This document shows, piece by piece, positions 12,121-21,534 of a stretch of DNA of 64,000 bases (positions are counted from its first letter, which is position 1; each line of letters opens with the position of its first letter). A program made the translations under genes and the position numbers. The notes beneath the pieces were generated by a model. That model searched no databases, was not told the DNA's origin, and was given only the letters and a program-made list of their open reading frames with translations. The DNA is from Agapanthus africanus (Eukaryota > Streptophyta > Magnoliopsida > Asparagales > Amaryllidaceae). The stretch is taken from NCBI GenBank assembly GCA_030015575.1, contig CM057338.1:826266353-826330352 (forward strand). The letters run 5' to 3'.

Positions 12121-12620
12121 AAGAGCATGGGGCAAAAATCCATATCGGGAGTTTCTAAGAAAATTGAAACTTTCTAGTGTTGCATACCATTTGGAGTGTG
12201 ATGATTTTGGTAGGATTCCTTCAAAATTGTTAGACGATGATATTTGGATCCCGATCCTACTGTGAGTATCCACTACTCTTCGGGAGATTTTTTTCACTAA
12301 ACAATCAATGCTATAAACCAAGTAGGTGTCTAGAACGGTGTTAGCGGGGCTACGCCTCCAGGGAAAAGAGGTTATGTAATTAAGGAACTTCGCGAAAGCA
12401 TTGGAAAACCTCCCTCGAAGTACCAACACCAGCCTGACTGAAAGGTTAAGCAAGAATTGTAAGAGTGAGATTAATCCTGACTAATTCTTCTTTTATGGTT
12501 TGAGGAAGAATTCGAGGAACAGTGGGAGCCATCCTGTTTAGATAAATTAATAACCAATCTAAACTTGCAAGAGCATCATGCTGAGTGTTTCTTCTCTCTC
12601 TTCTAATTGCAGTGACCACA

Positions 12621-13228
12621 ATGACCGGACATAGGTTATTAGATAATAAATTGACTGGGCCAAACTGCAATGATTGGCTATGGAGTGTCCAGATAGCACT
12701 TACGTATGACAAGCTGGACTACCTCCTTACTACTAAAGCCCCCGCCGTCCCAGGTACAGATTCCACCGTCATGGATATTGATATCCGTAAGACATGGGAA
12801 AAGGAATGTGCAAGAGCCAAGTGCCTCGTGTTACCCTCAATAGATAGTAAACACCAGAGACAGCACGAGAATATGGACCTAGCTTCCATCTTCCTCTATA
12901 CCAAAGTTTTATATAGAGAGCAATCTCATATCGCAAGATATGAGACCTCGAAGATATTGCTTCAGGCGAGATTGGTTGTCGGGTCATCTGTAGAGGACCA
13001 CGTCCTTACGATGATTGGCTATATTGAACAGCTTACGGACCATGAGACCATGTTGGAGAACGAGCCATGTATTGACTTGATTCTACAGTCCCTCCTCTCC
13101 ACCTACGCCCAGTTTATCTTGAATTTCGAAATTCAATAGAAGGAAGTTACACTTGCAGAACTCCTCAATAAAGTGAGGAGCATTAAGGGCACCCTTCAGG
13201 AATCCAGGAAGACACCCACTCTGCTTAT
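12621..13228 (+). pseudogene. copia gag of element H, first part
   Basis: The ATG at 12621 begins MTGHRLLDNKLTGPN, matching the gag start of element A. Capsid-type gag continues through ARAKCLVLPSI, ENMDLASIFL and EDHVLTMIGYIE. A stop at 13137-13139 lies in place of a Gln codon. Homology continues to 13228, where J is inserted. Gag resumes at 29956. Confidence 0.88.
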
Positions 13229-13477
13229 TGGGGTGTCACGATCCGGAAAAGGCAAGTGACTGGCACTTGAATCATGTGAAGTCTAAAGGGCCCCACCTAA
13301 TTCAAGTAAGCCAAAAATCCCAGAAATCTAAACCTTTTTAAGGAAAATAGTGGAGGTGCAGTTTGAAATGAGTTTTTACTGAAATCAAGTTCTTTATACA
13401 TAACATAGATAATAGTATACGAAAACACATTGTATGTATTTACATGAAAACATTTTCGTCATTGAAAATTTGGGCAG

Positions 13478-15536
13478 TGTAAGTCCACGTTACCCGTCCC
13501 GGTTCTTATGGGGATGCTGAAACGGTAAAAAACGATTTTTTATGACAAGGTAACATGGACTAGAAAACAGGATCTTTGCTAAACAAAAACCTAGCAAACT
13601 AACTAGAAGTTTAACTACTATGTTAGAGGGTTATACCTAGGTCTTGAACTCCTTCTCTTCTTGATCCTTGGAGTGGTTGGAACGGCTCCACCTCGTAGTC
13701 TCCTTGTTGTCGAAGAAGGATCCACCCGAAAGCCTCTACCTTGAGTTCCTACCTCAACCGAGAGGCAACTAAAGTGCTTGGCTTGCTAGACCTAGAAGTC
13801 TAGAGTGAGTAGAAAAAAGTTTTGAGGGTTTTATCTCAATAGCTCATGCTTCTCAACACATGAGACATGAGAGCTTTGAGAGAGAGGAAGAGGGTGAGCT
13901 TTGGATGAGAGAGAATGAGAAAGTGAGAATGAGCTTGACTTTTTACAACCATGCTCACAAAAGAAAGAATAATGATGATAATAATAATAATTAAGAATTG
14001 TGATGGTTAGTTTCAATGACCATTATCATTTCATGCATTTTGTAAAGAACAACAAGTAAACAAAAATCATAGAAATGAAATGATGATGGTCAACAAGTCC
14101 ACAATTGTCAACCGGTCAACAAAGTCAACAAGTCAACAAAAGTCAAATGTTCAACTCAACCATGGCACAATAATACTTAATTAATATTATTAATCATATT
14201 TCTTATTCTCATTAGGGTTTAGAAAAAAGTCAACGGTCAACAACCCTAATGAGAATCCTTTGCCTCTGCCTCGGTCAACTGTGCATACACACCCGCATCC
14301 GTGTTCCGAGGAACACGAATACAATGAGATAAAACCAATCCCAAAACATATACTAGGATCTGGTTTAAACCAAAGCCCGCTAGTAATAACTGCCCGGACA
14401 CCAAACATACACAAGTGCGCAGATGTGAACGAACCCTGTCGCAAAACCATGCGACCTCTACTCTATTTTGCCCAAAGGCGAATAGCTCTCTGTGTGGAAC
14501 TCTAAAGACTCGACACTATGCTGGCAGTGGATTTAACCACAGGCCGCAAGCGGTACTAGCTGTACGTAACGGTCCCCATGTAGATGCCGATAAGAAGACT
14601 GATGAGGTGAACCCATCCGAACTCCTACTAAGCCTGAATGTGACAATCTCCGTACAGTCCGGTCTGTTCGTCTGAGAGTATCGCATGTCGGACCTAGGGG
14701 CGGTAAACGTCGGTCCCCTAATAGCGGTACAAGTTGTGTCGGAGTGTAGCCCAGAACATCCTGAGATAACATTGGAAACGCTACCAGTATATCTCGCTAG
14801 CCCTGGCCAGGGACTTTGTGTAATGGCTCTCCTAGATACAGTGCGATATCAACCCCCAATACCGGGAGAGACGAATCCTGTCTAACCGTCACTACCTCTA
14901 AGTGCTTCGGGACTGCACCCAACTACTACCTGTTTGCACGACTCATTTGAGCCGTGGTAGGGTAGAAATCTAAGAACAGTGGGAACACACTCGAGGTGAA
15001 GTGACAGTGTCAAATCAACGGACTATGCTGTACTCATGTCACCTGGGAACTGATAACTGACGATAGGTATACTACCAAACCAATAGCTCCCAGTGAGTCC
15101 TGTCCAGTGTACTCGTAACCTAACGAGCACCTACATACTATCTCCAGTACGACGTACTGATGGCTGTGGGACAGACCATCTCCCCTCCTGGGATGAGAAG
15201 CGTATACACTAGTCTACTCTGGAGTATCGATGCCCTGTATCGATAATCCTATGACTAAGGACCTGTATAAGGATGTGCTTGTAGATTACCTAGCCCCCAC
15301 TAGTGTGACTGCCATCACAACACTGGTAATCAAGCAAAGATCCTAAGGGCTCCACTAATGTGTATAGGCAATATGCTAAAAGAAACACATGCACACATTA
15401 AAGTAGAAACAAACCAAGTAGTATACTACTATTTCGAGCAAGATTGTCTATACAACTATGAATATCCTAAGCTTCCATTAAGTAATATACAAACTAGTAT
15501 GATACAGTAATGGCCTCTAAGGCATATACACTAACA
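13478..15536 (-). repeat. 3' LTR of element A
   Basis: In plus coordinates it starts TGTAAGTCCACG and ends ...ACACTAACA. It is 2059 bp and pairs with 21535-23599. Conserved palindromic promoter-core blocks lie at about 14290-14410. The frames inside it carry no known domain. Confidence 0.93.
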
Positions 15537-15555
15537 ATCTCCTACTTGCACTAAG
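15537..15555 (-). other. Polypurine tract of element A
   Basis: On the minus strand it reads TTAGTGCAAGTAGGAGAT and abuts the 3' LTR. It has one difference from the GTGCAAGTGGGAGATT of the other copies and overlaps the end of the pol frame. Confidence 0.8.
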
Positions 15556-17788
15556 GCCGTGTACTGGCGTATCGAAGACCTATCATCTTGATCAGCCGCT
15601 CGAACTGAGTCTGGGGTATGGCCTTCGTGAATGGATCTGCAGTGTTATCTTCTGTAGCAACCTTCTGAGCCTCAATCTCCCGGCGATCCACTATCTCCCT
15701 GATCAGGTGATACCGCCTCAAGATGTGTCTGGACTTCTGATGGGACCTGGGTTCCTTCGCTAAAGCTATAGCCCCGTTGTCACAATACTGAGGTATTGGA
15801 TCAACAATGGACGGAACCACCTGAAGTTCTGTCAAGAACTTCTTCATCCAGACTGCTTCTTTTGCGGCATCAGATGCAGCGATATATTCCACTTCCATCG
15901 TCGAGTCACCAACTGTTTCTTGTTTGGAACTCTTCCAACACACCGCCCCTCCATTGAGGGTAAAGACATAACCAGACATGGATTTGGAGTCATCCTTGTC
16001 ACTCTGAAAGCTGGAGTCAGTAAAGGCCTCCAACTGGAGGTCTTTTCTGCCGTAAACCAAAAACATATCCTTAGTCCTTCTCAGGTACTTCAGAATGTTC
16101 TTTACCGCTATCCAGTGCTTCTCCCCAGGGTTTGACTGATACCGGCTTACCACACTCAGTGCATAAGCTACATCTGGTTTGGTACACAACATCGCATACA
16201 TTATAGAGCCTACCGCAGATGTGTAGGGTATAATAGACATGCGATCCCTTTCCAAATCAGTCTTGGGAGACATCTCTTTGGAGAGGGTGATCCCGTGACA
16301 AGCCGGTAAATTACCGCGCTTGGAATCTTCCATACTGAATCTTTTCAGTATGGTGTCGATGTACCTGGACTGTGAAAGTCCTAATATCCTCTTGGACCTA
16401 TCACGATGGATCCGGATCCCCAGAATGTAAGAGGCATCACCCAGGTCTTTCATGGAGAACCTGTGTGACAAGAACCCTTTGACAGATTGTAGCATAGGAA
16501 TGTCATTTCCTATCAAGAGAATGTCATCCACGTATAAAACGAAGAATATGACAGTTCGTGCTACAATTTTACTATAGATGCATGGTTCATCTGGATTTTT
16601 GATAAAGCCAAATTCTTTGACCGTCTCATCAAAGCAGATGTTCCAACTCCGCGATGCCTGCTTCAGTCCATAAATGGACTTAAGCAACTTGCACACCTTC
16701 CCGCTGCTCCCACTCTGAATGAAACCCTCTGGCTGGTCAATATAGACACACTCCTCTAAATTTCCATTTAGAAAAGCGGTCTTTACATCCATCTGCCAAA
16801 TCTCATAATCGTGGAAGGCAGCAATGGCAAGAAGGATCCGAATGGATTTGAGCATAGCCACTGGAGAAAAGGTTTCATCATAGTCCAAACTAGGTCTTTG
16901 ACGAAAACACTTTGCAACAAGTCTAGCCTTATAGGTCTCAACCTGTCCATCTACACCAATCTTCCTTTTAAAGATCCATTTGCAGACTACGGGTTTTACC
17001 CCTTCTAGAGCAACGTCCAAAGTCCATACTTTGTTGGTGTACATGGACTCCATTTCGGTCCGGATTGCATCCAGCCATTTTACCGAGTCAACGCTCTTAA
17101 TGGCCTGCTGGAAGCTAGTCGGCTCATCATTATCAATGATGCAATCCTCTCTATCCCCATCTATGAGAAAACCGTAGTATCTCTCGGGCGGATGAGACTG
17201 CCTACTACTCCTGCGGAGCGGCTCAGGAATGTCTTGTTCTTTCGAACCCTCTGGTTCTACTAAGCTTTCAGTAATAGTTTGTGGTTCTGGAATTTCTTCC
17301 AGTTCTATTGCGCTCCCACTTATCTGATTTTCCAAAAATTCAGTTTCCAAGAAGCAGGCATGACGAGAAACAAAAACCTTTTGTTCCTCTTCGCAATAGA
17401 AAAAATATCCCTTGGAGTTCTTTGGATATCCCACAAACTTGCACTGTACTGAGCGTGCCTCGAGTTTGTCCGCATACTGCTTTTTGACAAAAGCTGGACA
17501 TCCCCATGTCTTAATGTGCTTAAGATAGGGTTTCTTCCCACTCCACATCTGATATAGTGTGGTAGGCACTGTCTTAGTTGGAACTCGGTTCAAAAGGTAT
17601 GTAGCTGATTCTAGTGCATATCCCCAGAATGATCGCGGCAACTCAGCGTTACTCATCATGGAACGTACCATATCCAATAGGGTTCGGTTCTGTCTCTCCG
17701 ATACACCGTTATGTTGTGGAGTGTCTGGAGGAGTAAGCTGAGAGAGAATTACATTCTCTTTTAGGTAACCCAGGAACTCGACACTCAA
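15551..17788 (-). CDS. copia pol (integrase C-terminal part, reverse transcriptase, RNase H) of element A
   Basis: This is a 745-codon open frame that continues the integrase after a frameshift. It begins at a TTG inside the domain and has no start of its own. It holds the integrase glutamate in HNGVSERQNRTL (E31) and the GWGCPAF-like linker (about 95-100). RT follows from WIFKRKIGVDG (about 271), with catalytic D334 in [10 protein letters not shown] and YVDD at 419-422. RNase H has D591 (TDSSFQ), E634 (MEVEYIA) and D670 (YCDN), and the end motif is ADPFTKA. RT copies the element RNA in virus-like particles and integrase inserts the DNA. The YCDN site has lost one Asn codon relative to YCDNNGAIAL in B and H, next to an RNase H catalytic residue. 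Confidence 0.93.
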   Translation of the reverse strand: MSVEFLGYLKENVILSQLTPPDTPQHNGVSERQNRTLLDMVRSMMSNAELPRSFWGYALESATYLLNRVPTKTVPTTLYQMWSGKKPYLKHIKTWGCPAFVKKQYADKLEARSVQCKFVGYPKNSKGYFFYCEEEQKVFVSRHACFLETEFLENQISGSAIELEEIPEPQTITESLVEPEGSKEQDIPEPLRRSSRQSHPPERYYGFLIDGDREDCIIDNDEPTSFQQAIKSVDSVKWLDAIRTEMESMYTNKVWTLDVALEGVKPVVCKWIFKRKIGVDGQVETYKARLVAKCFRQRPSLDYDETFSPVAMLKSIRILLAIAAFHDYEIWQMDVKTAFLNGNLEECVYIDQPEGFIQSGSSGKVCKLLKSIYGLKQASRSWNICFDETVKEFGFIKNPDEPCIYSKIVARTVIFFVLYVDDILLIGNDIPMLQSVKGFLSHRFSMKDLGDASYILGIRIHRDRSKRILGLSQSRYIDTILKRFSMEDSKRGNLPACHGITLSKEMSPKTDLERDRMSIIPYTSAVGSIMYAMLCTKPDVAYALSVVSRYQSNPGEKHWIAVKNILKYLRRTKDMFLVYGRKDLQLEAFTDSSFQSDKDDSKSMSGYVFTLNGGAVCWKSSKQETVGDSTMEVEYIAASDAAKEAVWMKKFLTELQVVPSIVDPIPQYCDNGAIALAKEPRSHQKSRHILRRYHLIREIVDRREIEAQKVATEDNTADPFTKAIPQTQFERLIKMIGLRYASTRP

Positions 17789-17811
17789 GTATTCACCACC
17801 TCGATCAGATC

Positions 17812-19494
17812 TCAGTATCTTAATACTTTTGCCTGTTTTTCTACTTCATTCTTGTATTCCTGGAATTTTTCGAAGGCTTCAGATTTATGTTTCATCAAGA
17901 AGACATATCCGTACCTTGAAAAATCATCCGTAAAAGTAATGAAGTAAGAATAACCACTTCGCGCATGTGTAGACATTGGACCGCATACATCGCTGTGTAT
18001 GAGTCCCAAGAGCTCGCTCGCACTTACTTCGTGTCCAGTGAACGGAGTCTTTGTCATCTTTCTTTTGAGACAGGATTGACAAGTTGCATATGATTGATAT
18101 TCGAACGGATCCAAATATCCTTCTATATGTAACTTCATCAACCTTCTCTCATTGATGTGACCCAGTCTACAATGCCATAAGAAAGCATGATTTATTTCTG
18201 GAGACTTTCTTTTGTGTGTATTCTGGACATTGAAAATCTGTGGTTGGTTTAATACGTATATACCGTTGCTTAATGTACCCGACCCAATCAGAACATGATT
18301 AAGATGAATGTTTACAACATTGCTTACAAATGCAAAATCATAACCTTCTTTAGACATTAAAGATACAGATATGATATTACAAGTCACACTGGGTACAAAA
18401 TAACAATCACGCAAAACCAAAACATGTCCATCTGACAATCCCAAGTGATAGTCTCCCACGGACTCAGCATACATGCCAGCTCCGTTTGCAACTCTGAGGG
18501 TCATATCACCTGCCTTCAAAACCCTACGCTTTCTCAGTGCCTGCAAAGAATTATAGATATGAGATCCTGATCCGGTATCCAATACCCAGGAAGTAGAGTT
18601 TACTGATAGACAGTTTTCAATAACATACACACCTGAAGCCGAAGCCACAACTTGCTTCGGGTCCTGGTTCTTGGCCTTCCAAGCCCTGCAATCTTTCTTC
18701 CAGTGTCCTTTCTTATGAAAATAAAAGCATTCTTCCTTCCCCACAAGCTGTCCCGCTACCTTTGCCATTTTGGCCTTTCCCTTGGCTTCCACTTTACTAA
18801 CACCGCCCCTTGGTTTGGTGGGGGCTTTCTTCTTCTTTCCTTTGGCTTTCGCCTTGGACCTAGAAGAAGAAGGTCCTCCAACAGACAAAGCCGGTGTTTT
18901 CCTTACTTTTTTCAGGGTGCCCTCTGCACTCCTCAACATGTTAAGGAGTTCCGGAAGTTCAACTTCCTTTCCTTGCATGTTGAAGTTCAGGATAAAATGG
19001 GCGTAAGTGGAAAGAAAGGACTGGAGAATCAAGTCAGTGTAGAGCTCGTTCTCTAATGTAGTCCCGAGGTCCACGAGCTCTTCAATGTAGCCAATCATCT
19101 GAAGCACATGTTCCGCTACAGATGATCCGACGGCCAATCTCGCCGAAAATAACTTTTTCGAGACTTCGTATCTGGCGATACGGGATTGCTCTCCATACAG
19201 ATCTTTTGTATGAAGAAATATGGATTCTAGGTCCATATCCTCATGCCTCCTCTGATGTTCATTGTCCATAGAGGCAAGCACGATGCACTTGGCCCTCGTG
19301 TAATCAATCTCCCAGGTCTTACGGATTTCCTTATCCGCGACGCTGGATTGAGGTCCTGGGACAAGGGGAGCTTTGGTGGTAAGGAGATATCCCAACTTGT
19401 CATAAGTGATTGCCATTTTGACATTCCTGAGCCAATCTTTGTAGTTTGGCCCTGTCAGTGTATTTTTTTCTAGTAGTAACTTAAGTCCGGTCAT
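17812..19494 (-). CDS. copia gag-protease-integrase N-terminal part of element A
   Basis: I place the start at the ATG at 19494 (MTGLKLLLEKNTLTGPN), because the frame opens further upstream only at TTG. There are about 560 codons. Gag capsid comes first, then a Lys-rich linker (about 212-246) and a zinc knuckle near 256-269. Its second Cys is Phe (CFYFHKKGHWKKDC), whereas B and H keep CFYC/CFCC. Protease follows with DTG at 306-308. The pre-integrase HHCC motif is H441, H446, C472, C475, and the integrase core has D502 (HSDVCGP) and the TDD at 522-524. The frame ends after NEVEKQ. Compared with B, four bases are missing near 17830, which shifts the rest of pol out of frame. Confidence 0.93.
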   Translation of the reverse strand: MTGLKLLLEKNTLTGPNYKDWLRNVKMAITYDKLGYLLTTKAPLVPGPQSSVADKEIRKTWEIDYTRAKCIVLASMDNEHQRRHEDMDLESIFLHTKDLYGEQSRIARYEVSKKLFSARLAVGSSVAEHVLQMIGYIEELVDLGTTLENELYTDLILQSFLSTYAHFILNFNMQGKEVELPELLNMLRSAEGTLKKVRKTPALSVGGPSSSRSKAKAKGKKKKAPTKPRGGVSKVEAKGKAKMAKVAGQLVGKEECFYFHKKGHWKKDCRAWKAKNQDPKQVVASASGVYVIENCLSVNSTSWVLDTGSGSHIYNSLQALRKRRVLKAGDMTLRVANGAGMYAESVGDYHLGLSDGHVLVLRDCYFVPSVTCNIISVSLMSKEGYDFAFVSNVVNIHLNHVLIGSGTLSNGIYVLNQPQIFNVQNTHKRKSPEINHAFLWHCRLGHINERRLMKLHIEGYLDPFEYQSYATCQSCLKRKMTKTPFTGHEVSASELLGLIHSDVCGPMSTHARSGYSYFITFTDDFSRYGYVFLMKHKSEAFEKFQEYKNEVEKQAKVLRY

Positions 19495-19984
19495 GATGCT
19501 TGGTCGCTGCAATTAGGAGAGAGGGAAGAAACACTTTAGCATGATGCTCTAGCAAGTTTAGAGTGGTTTTTAGTTTGTCTAAACAGGATGGCTCCCACTG
19601 TTTCTCAAATCCTTCCTCAAACCAAAAAAGAAGAATTAGCCGGGATCAATCTCACCGTACAATACTTGCTTAACCGTTCAGCCAAGCCAGTGTTGGTACT
19701 TCGAGGGAGGTTTTCCAACGCTTTCGCGAAGTTCCTTAATTAAATAACCTCTTTTCCCTGTGGGCGTAGTCCCGCTAACACCTTTCTAGACACCTACTTG
19801 GTTTATAGCATTGATCGTTAAGTGAGAAAGTTCCTGAAGAGTAGCATATACTCACAGTAGGATCGAGATCCAAATATCATCGTGTGACAAAACTGAAGGA
19901 ATCCTACCAGAATCATCACACTCCTCGCAAGTTTCAGTTTCTTTAGAAACTCCCGATGTGGATTTTTGTCCCATGCTCTTATGA

Positions 19985-20154
19985 CCTTGACTTTGGCCAA
20001 TCTACACGTCATTTTCCAGGTTAATTTGAACCCATCCGTACCTACCCTTGACTTTGGCCAACAAGGCAGTACGACTGTCCCAAACCAACGCATCTATCTA
20101 TGCTACATATGAATATCCAATAGCTACCAATCACTATGCCTTGACTTTGGCCAA
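19985..20154 (-). repeat. Triplicated TTGACTTTGGCCAA motif in leader of A
   Basis: CTTGACTTTGGCCAA occurs near 19986, 20047 and 20139 on the plus strand. The sense reading is TTGGCCAAAGTCAAG. The motif is the only strictly repeated part, and the sequence between copies differs. D carries the same trio as TTGACGGAGTCAA. Confidence 0.8.
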
Positions 20155-21280
20155 CAAACACAGCTTGAATACTATTGACTATCCATATGAAATGACGGAG
20201 GGCTACGAATGGTTTTGGTGAAACCGTGAACGTTGTGAACTTAATATAATCGATGGAACGAGATAGCTTTTAAAAGGAGTGGTTTAAGCTCCGCGTTTAA
20301 AAGTTGGTTTTGAAAAGAAACCGAGTGGTTTTGAAATTGTTCCAATGATTTTAACTTTGGTTTATTTTCTTGCATTTATTTAATGCGTCCGATCATTTAA
20401 TCCTACCATTGCAGAAAACAACGAAAATATGACGTACGCTTATGCCATCCGCATTCGCCATGGAGCCCCGTCATTACCCGTTAGGTTACTTAACTAACGA
20501 CAGAGCGGGGGCTGGACTAGCGCGGATGCAAAACATAAGCAACGCCTACTAGATATCATATATAGATATATACATTCGTCAGATCCAATGATAGCTATTC
20601 GAGATCACAGATGAACACATTGGATATACTAGAAATCCGCGTTTCGTTCGAGCCTGCAACGAAAGACGGATTACACGGTCGCGATGAATAGCCAAACCCC
20701 ACCCTAGACCCCTACGGGTGCGGCAAACTACCCTCTAAGTACCCAAAGTGAAGCAACCTCCTTAAACAACGTGAGTAGGCCATTCGGCACTTCGAGGTAC
20801 CCGGTAGTTTGTGCACCCCTCCTTGGGTCTATCCTAGGAGTAAAAACAGTAAAAGAAATAATATACAATGGCGGCTACAACCTCATCCCGGATGTGCGGC
20901 CATAAAATAATATTACATCAATTTACATATTACAACAAATGAAAGATAAAGAAAACTCTCATCTCACAACCCCCGGCTATTCATCCGTGACAATCCAACA
21001 AGTTCATATACACAATCCAACAACATTACAGAACACAGATATGCACAACCCCCACTAATCGACGTATAGCGATTAGTTGACGTTCAGTGCATATGTCACA
21101 TCACAGATATAACCCATTAGCTAAAGTCTACAGAACTTCGATCAAAAATACGGATTTGTAACTATCCCAAACACAACTTTGTTCTCTGGAAAATCTGGGT
21201 AGAAACAAAATACTTTAAAAATCCCAAAACAGAACACTGAGAAAATTGCAGCAAAGACTAGTCACAGCCGAGTCAACTCG

Positions 21281-21327
21281 GCCGCGGATCCGCGGCAAGA
21301 AGCATGTTCTCGCCGCGGTTCCGCGGC
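21281..21327 (-). repeat. GC palindrome pair in leader of A
   Basis: Two units, GCCGCGGATCCGCGGC (21281-21296, a perfect palindrome) and GCCGCGGTTCCGCGGC (21312-21327), have centres 31 bp apart. In the sense direction the GGAACC unit comes first, as in N, D and H. Confidence 0.92.
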
Positions 21328-21520
21328 GCGTTGACCGAGTCAGTAGCTCGTTTTTGCTGTGTTTTCCTACAAAACCCTGAGCCGATTTTTAAGATATGTG
21401 GAATTATTTTTTGAGCAGTTTTAAAATAGGTAGAATGTTCATTTTTCGGACGTGTTTTGTGATTTTTTCTCGGATCGAAATTCTAAATACTTTGCTAACA
21501 AGCTAGTTATTGTTTAGCTC

Positions 21521-21533
21521 GGCTCTGATACCA
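21521..21533 (-). other. Primer-binding site of element A
   Basis: The minus strand reads TGGTATCAGAGCC, adjacent to the 5' LTR, complementary to initiator Met tRNA. Confidence 0.92.
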
Positions 21534-21534
21534 C

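Larger units (their letters stand above)
10557..12620 (+). other. Long non-coding 5' leader of copia element H
   Basis: About 2 kb separates the PBS from the gag start, with no credible reading frame. The stretch aligns, in the same sense, to the leader of element A (19495-21520) and more distantly to that of D. It holds the GC palindrome pair (10750-10796), a short TA run near 11491-11509, repeated GTTGGCC..GTCAAGG motifs (see separate entry) and a TC-rich run just before gag. Such a long leader is unusual for Ty1/copia elements as I know them. Confidence 0.75.
19495..21520 (-). other. Long non-coding 5' leader of copia element A
   Basis: About 2 kb lies between PBS and gag, with no convincing ORF. 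It aligns to the leader of H along its length and more distantly to that of D. It contains the GC palindrome pair at 21281-21327 and three TTGACTTTGGCCAA motifs at 19985-20154. Purine/pyrimidine-rich sequence precedes gag. Conservation between copies that differ in age and LTR type suggests that the leader is a real part of the family rather than an accidental insertion. Confidence 0.75.

Noticed and set aside
12446-12712. Minus-strand 88-codon frame over the start of H gag
   Set aside because: It is the antisense of the gag start and leader, and its equivalents in A and D are broken.
18652-19056. Plus-strand frame of 134 codons
   Set aside because: It is antisense to gag of element A, and the low stop density follows from the Lys-rich linker read backwards.
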